Positions 35,901 through 46,530 of a stretch of DNA of 64,000 nt are shown in pieces (the first letter of the stretch is position 1; each line of letters opens with the position of its first letter). The DNA comes from Limanda limanda. Its lineage: Eukaryota > Chordata > Actinopteri > Pleuronectiformes > Pleuronectidae. The stretch is taken from assembly GCF_963576545.1 (NCBI RefSeq), contig NC_083653.1, positions 18,069,639-18,133,638 of the forward strand, in the 5' to 3' direction. The notes beneath the pieces are model-generated. The model was not told the DNA's origin and ran no database searches. It worked only from the letters and a program-made list of their open reading frames with translations. The translations under genes and the position numbers were made by a program.

Positions 35901-38900
35901 AACGACATACTCCAGTTTCACTTCTCTCGCTTTCTTTGACCTCGTTCTGCCTGTAGCTGAAATGTAATAGTCTACAAGTATTGTGTTCAAAAAACAAGTC
36001 ATTGTTGTTGATTTTGTCTTTGTGATGGTTGTGTTAATCTTTATGATACTTACCACAACTCCTCCGTCTGTTTTGATGACGTGCAGTTAACTGTGGGTGT
36101 TGACGTGTGTCTTTGGTCTTTGAAGCCATCGTAGCTCTCTTCTTATATTACCAGTAATAATTGATTAGTTATTTTAGTCATTTTTAAGCTGTCAAAACGG
36201 TGTTTCCATCTTCACAAAGGTGAATATTTGCCAGTTGGGTCACCTCGCCATTTTATTATTATTAATTTTAAAGATATTATCTGGGCTTTTTGCCTTTAAT
36301 GGATAGGACAGAATAAAGTGTGTGAAAACGGGTGTACATGCAACACAGGGCTGGGACAGAACCACACTTTATGGACCAAACATTAACAAATGAAGAAAAC
36401 AACTCACTAATTCATTATTATAAAATGTATCAGTTGCAGCCCTATTTAATGTTGGAAGTCAGTTATGCCAGCTACAGAGGAAACAATTTTTGTGACAAAT
36501 ATTGAACATCAAAACAAATTTTTCATCTTGGACTTTTGGAAATAATCTGACCACCAATAAAACTTGAGTGTGAGTCTTAGAGGTAACAGGATGTACTGAT
36601 TCATGCCTGTTAAAAGGCATGAATCAGTACAGTTAGTGATCTCTGGTGTCCATCTGCAGTGATAGGCCCATTTCATTATATATAAATCATTCTCATGGAA
36701 GTGTTTTTTATGCTTCATAGATAATTCCAGCTCAGGCTACGGCTGCCTGTGTCATCGTGTCACCGTACAGCGGTGCCCAGTGAGACGTGATGACTCCATT
36801 TGTTCGGGAATTACACAATTGAATAGTTGATTCATCTCAGTTATGACAGGCGTGTAAGTCACCTTAATTGATCCTGTGCGTTTTAGCGAGGATACGAATA
36901 CGCCGCTGAGTTAAGACTCTCGTTATGATCGTAATTCCTTGTCATCATCACCCACCCGTCTCTGATCCCTCACAGTGGAAGTGTTTTCCAAGTCTGGGTG
37001 TTTCCCGTGTGTCTTAGGATCACCGTCTTCTTCCTTCCACAGCAGCTGAATGTCCTCTCATCAGAAAGGTGATGGGAATCAGGCGACGACAAAAGCTGCG
37101 TGGATGTGGCAGCTTTATGCGTTGAGGACCAGGCCTAATGCCCATTCTAATCCTTTCTACATGAAGACATCACATGTGGGCGGCAGGCAAACATGCTGTC
37201 AGGAGGAGGATGTGTATCGATGCTGGGGACATATGGTGCACACACATTGTGATAATCTGTTCAAATCTGAATGAGGTTGAGGTAGCGGACAACGGAGAAG
37301 ATCAATCAACACACTGAATAATCATCGTGGCGTTTCTGAGCTACAAAATATTCAGCGCACAAAAAGAGGCTTTGGAGATGTTTCATTTCTAAGACTGTGT
37401 ATTAAATGTAGGATTTAAAAAATGAACTGTGTTTCATCGGCTTGTGGACTCTGTCCTATCAATAATAACGACTTTATCCCCCCAAAAATCTGATTAAGAT
37501 TTCCTGTAGGTGATTCAGATATGTTGTATTTTTCATCCGCATATGCTCGTCTTCATTTTAGAGGAAGATTAGAGTATTGTGGATGCCAGGTGAACCTGTA
37601 GCAGTTGATGTGTTTTCAAATGAAAACGTCGTCATGACGATGGCCCAGCTGCTCTGCCAGTGAAGCAGCTCTTCAGGGTGGCAGACTGACCTCATGAGCT
37701 CAACAGCATCTCTCTTAAAAGTATCTTTAAAAACCTCACAGAGATAAACGTGGTCCTATTTGACCATCTCTCAATTAGCTCAACAAACATCAGTTTACAG
37801 TTTGCACGTCTGTCTCTGCATCTCCACTGAACTGAGTGTTTAACGTGCTTTAAACCTCAGTGCCTTGTCCTCTTAAACATCCACCCCTCTAACAAATACA
37901 GAGACAAATTGCCCCCTGCCTGTCCTCTCCTCACCCCTCCCCTCCCTTCCCCTCCCCCACCTCATCCCTGTCTGTCATACAGGCCTCTGTCTTTAAAGTC
38001 TGGGGGAGGGCGGGTAGCGTTTGTCTGACTGACTGGGGTGTGGCAGGAGGCCTGGCTGTAAAACACACACACAATCACACACTAACAAACACACACCACA
38101 GAGGTGAATGCAAATTCATGCACGCAAAGACGTGTAATCCTGGATATATGGATTTGTATATGTACTTACCATTCATACACACACACACACACACACCTAC
38201 CCTCCTCTAGATATTTGCATATTAACAACATTCCCCATCGATGCTCCCAGCACTCACGCCGCCTCTTGGCTCGGTTTATATGTGAGAGATCATTGTTGTG
38301 CTGCTACATGGGAGTGTTAGCATGTAAATAATATACTTCCGTTGGTACTGTGGCTTATGTGCGAGTGCATGCACATCACTACAGTGTGTCAGTCAGTCAC
38401 AGCGTGGTCCTCCCTCTCACACAAAGACCCTGTCAGCACCAGGAGAAGCCCTGTGTGTGTGTGTGTCTGTGTGTGTGTGTGTGTGTATTGGTGGGGGTTG
38501 CCCAGCTTGCAGTGTTCCTCCTCTGTGGAGGTTGGAGGGAAGGAACTGAGAGGAGATGGAGGATGGGGGATCTGAAGTGATTGGGGTGGAGGGGATTATT
38601 GGGAAAGGGGCCAGAGTTGTTTTTATGGTCTCATCTCCAGAAACTGTCAGACCACATGCTCCACTGATCTCTTTGTGCCTCTCTGTGACTCACATTGTGT
38701 GAAGTTGGAGAAACACACTCTGGAGACTTGGTTTGGGAGTGTGGCGTTATCTTCCTGAACTTCCACATGAAAGAAAAGCATTATTTAGCCCTGGTATTTG
38801 ATGTAGTCATAAACTAAAAGTCTGTGTCTTTCTCTCTGTCCCTCACCACAGCCCTTCCATCCCATGGTGAACCTGCAGTGCTCTCCAGAGCTCCGGATGT

Positions 38901-41900
38901 TCCTCTGTGCTCTCTACGCTCCGGTGTGCACGGAGTACGGCCGGAAGACGCTGCCCTGCCGCCGCATCTGTCTGCAGGCCAAGAGCGACTGCTACAAGCT
39001 GATGGACATGTTCGGTGTCAGCTGGCCGGAGGAGATGGACTGCAACAGGTTGTCACAACAGTAATAATTCTTCTCCCCTGGATTTAGTTTGGCACTAACA
39101 ACCCGGCTGCATAAGTCGTTTGAGCAGATGGTCCTTTTGTAAGAAGAGTAATAACACAGCAGCAAGCATGTAAAGTGAATGATTGAGTTCCACTAATAAA
39201 TACTGCATGGCCTCTAAATCAAAACCTGTTTGTAGACGTAAAACTTAGAACCAGATAATTATGCTATCGTTAAAATGGAAATGATGCGTGTTGTATTTGT
39301 TTACTAATGTGGAGCTGATTTGAAGAGAACTGGCTGCTGAGCTTTCTCTGTCCCAGAGAATACAACCAGTTTCACAGTCAGATAATAGATTAAGTCGTCT
39401 GCATATTATCACATAAGTGACATAAGCGGCAGCACAAAAGCAAAAACAACAGTGTGTGCTCAAGTTGTCACAAATGAAACCTGAAAAATGTATAATAATA
39501 ATCCATATTTCAAACAAACACCTGGCACATTTAAGGGATTGATATCTAATATACCTATGATAAATGTAAGAGAACTGTTTGGGCTTGTTGGAGGAATGTG
39601 CTCTACTTAGTGCTATTCTAGCTGTAAATGCATTTTTTTTTTCAAAAAAATATTAGTAAGAAAAAAAATAGTTATAGGTTTTACAAAATACCAACACCAG
39701 ACAACTGAATAACATATAACCCACATATGCAAATACTAACCAATAAATGATGAATCAAGAAGGTTTTCAACTGACAGATAACGATACAAAGACAAAAAAC
39801 AAAACAAGGAATTTTTTTTTTTTTTACTGTAGTAAAATAGTCTTCTAACAGATGTATTCATGGTGTCTTGGTGGGTAAAGATGGTTCCACCTTAATGCTT
39901 CAGGTCTGGCTGACAGCAGTTCCATGCTAAATGCTGAACAGCTGAACTAACCCCCCGAGGTCGTCATGTGTCTCCTGCTCCCAGGTTCCCAGACTGTGAC
40001 GGGCCCTACCCCCGACCTGCTGACCTCCTGTCCAGCTCAGACACAACCGAGACCCCCATCTCCGTCGAGAGGGACTACGGCTTCTGGTGTCCCCGGGAAC
40101 TCAAGATGGACCCCGAGCTGGGCTACTCCTTCATGGGGGTGCGGGACTGCTCGCCGCCCTGTCCCAACATGTACTTCACCCGGGAGGAGCTGGCGTTCGC
40201 CCGCTACTTCATCGGGGTGGTGTCCATCGTCTGCCTGTCTGCCACGCTCTTCACCTTCTTGACTTTTCTCATCGACGTGTCACGATTCCGCTACCCGGAG
40301 CGCCCGATCATCTTCTACGCCGTGTGCTACATGATGGTGTCCCTGGTGTTCTTCCTGGGCTTCCTGCTGGAGGACAGAGTTTCCTGTAACGCTGCGAGTC
40401 CCGGGAGGTTCCGGGCTTCCACGGTGACTCAAGGCTCCCACAACAAGGTCAGAACTCAGCCCGTGACTTTGTATATTATGCTCTCCTGCTGCCTACTAGG
40501 GGTGGGAATTGGCAAAAATGTGACGATTCAATAGTATTGCGTTTCTGCGATATATTGCGATACTGCAAGTTTTGCTATTCGATTCTGCGATATATTGCTA
40601 TTCATGTCCCCCATATTATTCAAAGGCATTACAAAAAATGAGGAAAATAAGACTTCTCCACTCACTTCAAATGTCACATTTAATTCTGTGAACAACATTG
40701 TCTTCTACACATTAACTGAAGTGCAAAAACTAAGAAAGGGTAGTGCAAAAACGTTGTCCTTGAACATTCAGGACACAGGACCTTTGTAATTATTTTCTGA
40801 ATAGGACACCTCTCACATGAACGCTGAGCTCCCAGCACATAACTTACAATTATTCAAATACAATACAGTAACATAAAGCAGACATAATAGAGTAACATAA
40901 ACCTGTGAATAATCATATAAATAAGAGTAACCTAGAGCTTCAATCAAATTGAAAAAAATAAACAAATGTTTACTGCTAGAGTCCAGTCCAGTTGGCTGCA
41001 AGGTCATGACCCAAAATGTTAAATTCATTTGGGAATATTGGCATTTTTGTTCAGAAAAAGGAGTTGGTCAACATGCTCAGATGTTAAAGTGCTCCTCTGG
41101 GCCGTTATTATATCTCCTGCAGTGGAGAACATCCTTTTAGCAGACACACTAGGTAACTTTTAAACTCTGAAACCCTCCTCGTCATGCTTTGCCAGCCAGG
41201 GGCTGTTACATATATAATTGTAAATAAAGTATTAAAAAAAAAAATTATTGCAATACTTTGGGCTACAGTATCGATATAATCGCGGCCGCAAAATATTGCG
41301 ATACTGAACATAATCGATTTTTTTCCCCCACCACTACTGCCCCACATACTGATCCTGATGTTCTCCCCGTGTCCCAGGCCTGCACTCTGCTCTTCATGGT
41401 GCTGTATTTCTTCACCATGGCCAGCAGCGTCTGGTGGGTGATCCTGACCATCACCTGGTTCCTGGCCGCTGTCCCCAAGTGGGGCAGTGAGGCCATCGAG
41501 AAGAAGGCTCTCCTCTTCCATGCCGGAGCGTGGGGCATCCCGGGCGTCCTCACGGTCACGCTGCTCGCCATGAACAAGATCGAGGGAGACAGCGTCAGCG
41601 GCGTTTGCTTCGTGGGACTCTACAACATGACGGCACTGCGCTGGTTCATACTGGCCCCACTGGGACTGGACGTAGTGGTGAGGAGCCACTCTGCAGACAC
41701 GTCGACACATTGAAACTTGTACATGCATATTTTAAGCACAGATGACTCACAAATGGAGCGACGCTTGTGAGCGTGTTCAAGCTGTCAACTGGAGCCGCAC
41801 TGCTCTACTCATCAGACGTGTGCCTCCCTCTCCACATCCCTCTATCATACACACACACCCAACTAACTTGGGGAAGACAGCTTTATGTTATAAGGCACCC

Positions 41901-44900
41901 TACATTTGGAATGAGGTCCAAAAATCTTTAAGGTTGTGCTCATTTATTTCATTAAGGGAATTCTCAAATCTTATCTCATGTACAACTGACTTCTCCGGTT
42001 AGTTAACTTAACCATAGAATTTTATTGAATCGGCAAAAATGATTGTTTTATGACCTTTTCCCTTGTATTATTGTATATATATATATATATGCATATTTAT
42101 TTAATTCTTATTTATTTATTTTTTTCTTTCAGTGTATCAACTCTTCAATGTACCCTCTGCACCATTGTAAATGAGGGTCTTATTTCTCAATGTGTTTTCC
42201 GAGGCTTAAATAAATAATCAATCAATGTGGCAGATGATTGAAGTTGAAGGGGATTCCCTATTCACCCTGTGCTTGTCAGTGTCTCTGCCTGTCCCTTCAG
42301 CCCCCCCCCCCCCCCTCCACCCCACATCCACCTGTTGGCTCCGACAGCGGCGTTCAAGATATTTGCCCATCCCTCAACATCATACCAATGTAATAATATC
42401 TGAGCGGGTGATGAAATCAGAGCCGAGACCCCAAACTGTAACTGTGTTCAGCCAGTCTGACTGAACTTTACTACATCAGGACTTCATCAAGACCTGTGGT
42501 TTTAATATGGAGAGAGAATACCACAGGTGATATCTGTAGTTTAACCTCATCCCTCTCTCGTGTCGCCTCAGGTCGGTGTGGCGTTGCTCCTGGCAGGCAT
42601 ACTAGCCCTAAACCGGGTCCGAATGGAGATCCCGCTGGAGAAGGAGAACCAGGAGAAGCTGGTGAAGTTCATGATCCGTATCGGCGTGTTCTCCGTGCTC
42701 TACCTGGTCCCCCTGCTGACCGTGCTGGCCTGCTACCTGTACGAGAGCAGCTACAGAGCCGTGTGGGAGACCACCTGGGTGCAGGAGCGCTGCCGAGAGT
42801 ACCACATCCCCTGCCCCTACCAGGTGATTCACTCCACTCTGGTTTATTAAAGGAGCAGTGAAATGCATTTTTTACATCAATTATTAACTTTATGCAGCCG
42901 GTACTGATCCTACCTGAAATCTGCTTTGGGCAAAGACTGAACATATTTTTACTTTAAAGGGGACATATTATGAAAATTCCACTTTTGTAGTGCTTCTACA
43001 CGTTAATGTGGGTATCTGGCATGTCTTCTGTCCCAAAAACTCTGGAAAAAAACAACTCCCGCGATTTATTGTGGTTCCTCTATGTCAGTAACGATACACT
43101 AGAGTGCGTCCAATGGGATTACGACCGGAATACACGTCATAGTCACACCATACCCATGTAGGGAGTCTCGCTACATGGCCTTGGACACCATCGCCATTAT
43201 CACCACCGGAGCCGGTGAGATGATGATGGTGATGATGGCGAGCTCCGGGGTGAGCTCGGTCACAGTCAAAACAGGTAAATCTGAGGAGGGCTGTTTTAGA
43301 CAGGGTAACCAGGGTGCTGTTTTAAATGATCCTTGTGGTATTTTGACCAAAATATGTTGCAGACATTTCATTAAGACCCCAAGGAACCATATCAACTTGT
43401 GGTAAAATGGGCATACGATGTCTCCTTTAAGCTTAAAATAAACAGATAGTTGTTTGTTGCAGGATAATAATAGCTGAGCTTGTCTTCATGAATATTTGCT
43501 TTCATCTGCTGGTGTCATCATTTCTATCATTCTTCATTAAAACAAATGCACAGTGTAAGGATATGATGACACTTTTTTGCAACACACACATGTTCACATC
43601 ACACATGAGTTACACATTTCAACATGAAATTAGTCTGCTTGTATTTATTGCAACATCATATTTCGGTGGTGCTGTATTTAAGCATAAAACCCAAAGATCC
43701 AGAAAATACAGATGAGCACCTACTCACAACCTCAGTGAACCAAACAGGATCACAGGTGCTAACAGTAGCAGAGATTCTGTCGTCACCGTCTGCACAGATG
43801 TTGTTGCACATTCAATTCACCACTGGGACAAAGAGGCTAGAAGACGGAGCAGGAGGTAACAGCTGGAGAGCTGCTGCTCGTCCGCCAGATGTGTTTGCAC
43901 ACAGAGATGTTGAGGAGGAGCAGCTACTCAGGGAGATAGCGTGTCCCAAATACACAGGCTCCGTCCCACACAGACCAGGATGCTCCCACGCTGACTCGTC
44001 TTCACAGAGCTGCGTTAGCCTCCAGCATCAGGAAACACACCGCAGCTCATTTGACAGAGCTGTGAATAATTCAGACGGCTCTCCCTCTCTCTCTCCTCTG
44101 TTCCTCTCAGCCAGGTGTAAGCTCCCGTGTGAGCAGCTGCCTCTGCACATCCGCTCGTACTGCTGCATGAGCACAGTGGATTCTGTTAGAGCAGAGAGTA
44201 GAACAGTGATGAAGGTGTGCAGTGGTGTACACTTTATCAGGAACTCGGTATTCTGTGGCAGAAGGAAACGGTCGGTCTTGACTGTGCAGTTTATCCATTC
44301 ACACACACATTCATATAGTGCCTCTGTTTGCAGCACCTCCTCTATCACACATCAGTCAGACACTGCTGGTAATTTGGGGTTCAGTATCTTGCCCAGCTGC
44401 ACCACTGCACGCAGAATGGTGGAGACTGGGTTTGAGTGGACAACCCGCTCTACCCCCTGAGCCACAGCCGCATAATCCAGTATCCTCTATTTAGGTGCTG
44501 CCTCACTTAATCTGGATTTCAGCCACTTCAGCACTTAACTCTTACTATTGGAACTAATTGTAAAATTGGTGATGTGGCTTAATGTCTTCGTAGCTACTAA
44601 ACAGTTGAGCTGATGCTAATAGTGACACAGAGGTGCAGCTGTGGAGAGAGATGCTGGAGCACAGGACTGAGATCAGATGCATTTTGCTACATTGCTCTGC
44701 TCTTAATCTGTCCCATGAACACTGCAGTGTGTGAGCGAGCAGTAATCCAGTGTGTGTTCCTGCCGGGAGAGGACGGGGGTCGTGGGGGTCGAGCTGCTCC
44801 ACATCATAGTTCCAGCACAGCTCTCATACACATCACCACACTGTACCGTGGAGATGCACCACAAAGACTCCACATTGCAACTCCACCCCCGACTCCACCG

Positions 44901-45074
44901 CCTACATGAAAGAACACACGCTTGTGTTCGCGCACAAACATACACAAAGTCCATAACATGCACCAATAGATGGCTCAGACTTAAAGTGCCGTACTATATT
45001 TAACTTAAAAGCCTTCCCTTAGGCTCCCACCTCCCTCTGCTACACACATCCTGAGTGATGCTGGACCCATCCTC

Positions 45075-45115
<41 letters not shown>

Positions 45116-45385
45116 GAGATAAAAGAAGCAAGAAACCCAAAGGCTGCTTTTTTCTTGTCATACAGATCATTTTTGGCATAGTTATATTAAGTACACGTCA
45201 CAGTTTGTGTGTGTGTGTTTGTATGTTTGTGTGTGACACAGAAGCTTTAAGCCGCTCGTTGACATAATGAGGATGTCGGTTTGGTTGTTCACTCTCTTCT
45301 CTCACTGCTGTAATGGGTGTATCTGTGGATGGCTGAGCCTGGGGGCTCTCTGCCTGGCCCCCTCATAATGAGGCCGTCATGACTA

Positions 45386-45476
<91 letters not shown>

Positions 45477-46451
45477 CAAAGACAGAGAGAGAAGGAGGGA
45501 GATGTGGTTCACAGTTGATATATTGTTACTATTGCAGAAAGCAGCAGTGATGTAAATCTGAAATCTTTATTTTTGCTGTGACAAAAAAATACACAGAAAC
45601 AGAGAATATTGCATCAGTTTGTGTTTATGGGCTTAAAAAAAAGGATTTGTGTTTTTGGGCTTAAAACAATGTTCATAACTCATGTAGGCTTTTCTCTTTG
45701 TGCGTGTGTGTGTGTGTGTTCATGTACAGATATCTTTGTGCAGACCATTTTCAGCTGAGAACTCAAAGGGTGGATTTTAGGTTTGTAATTAGGTTTAAGT
45801 TAGGGTTAGGTTAAGATTAGGGATAGGCATTTAGTTACAATGTATGATTTAGGTATAAAATGTGAAGTACGGTTAGGGTGTTAGGGTTCGGATTAGGATT
45901 AGGCATGATTCAGTCTTAGTGAGGGATAAGGTTTTGGTTCGGCTGTCTACAATGAATGGTAAGATATTTTTTAAGCAGGAAAACCATAAAAAAAGAAAGA
46001 ACATACGAGTCAGATATGAAATTTAGTTCAGGTTTTATTTGTTCTAAATCACGCCGTACATTATGTTGAATGAAAGATGTGTGTCTGCTGCTGTTGTGTT
46101 TACAACTACGATCTGTTGTCAGTGAGGATGTGGAGACGACTGGGAATGACTGAAACCACTCTGTGAGCAGGCGTGATGCTTGTTTACATACATGACCTAC
46201 GGACATGACTGTGTAATGGTGTCTCGTGTTTCTGTGTCCGGTTTGACTTGTTAACATATTAATGAAAATAACAGTGTTGTGCATTTTCGGAATGATAAAG
46301 CTGCAGATAGTATGGTTTTTAAAGATTCAAATATGAGATTCGCAATAGGAAGTCGGTGTCTGCAACGCTCACGCTCACACTCACACTCACACTCACACTC
46401 ACACTCACACTCACACTCACACTCACACTCACACTCACACTCACACTCACA

Positions 46452-46530
<79 letters not shown>

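Larger units (their letters stand above)
27077..38851 (+). other. fzd3 large intron
   Basis: No coding exon of another gene was found. It contains two diverged copies of an unclassified repeat (28190-29110), a truncated non-LTR element (31254-31797), GT/CA/CT microsatellites (32503-32540, 32837-32921, 33014-33036), tRNA-like SINE sequence (34630-34735), a common fish repeat (36250-36370), a perfect hairpin (36593-36630) and CpG-containing unique-looking sequence (36720-36960). Confidence 0.8.

Noticed and set aside
37629..37640. 12-bp palindrome TCGTCATGACGA
   Set aside because: Too short to claim a functional site without conservation or binding data.
41108..41728. 206-aa minus ORF
   Set aside because: Antisense shadow of fzd3 coding exon 4.
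43624..44460. 278-aa ORF on + in an fzd3 intron
   Set aside because: Longest ORF in the window, but it overlaps a minus-oriented tRNA-like SINE, has no domain, and lies inside an intron on the same strand.
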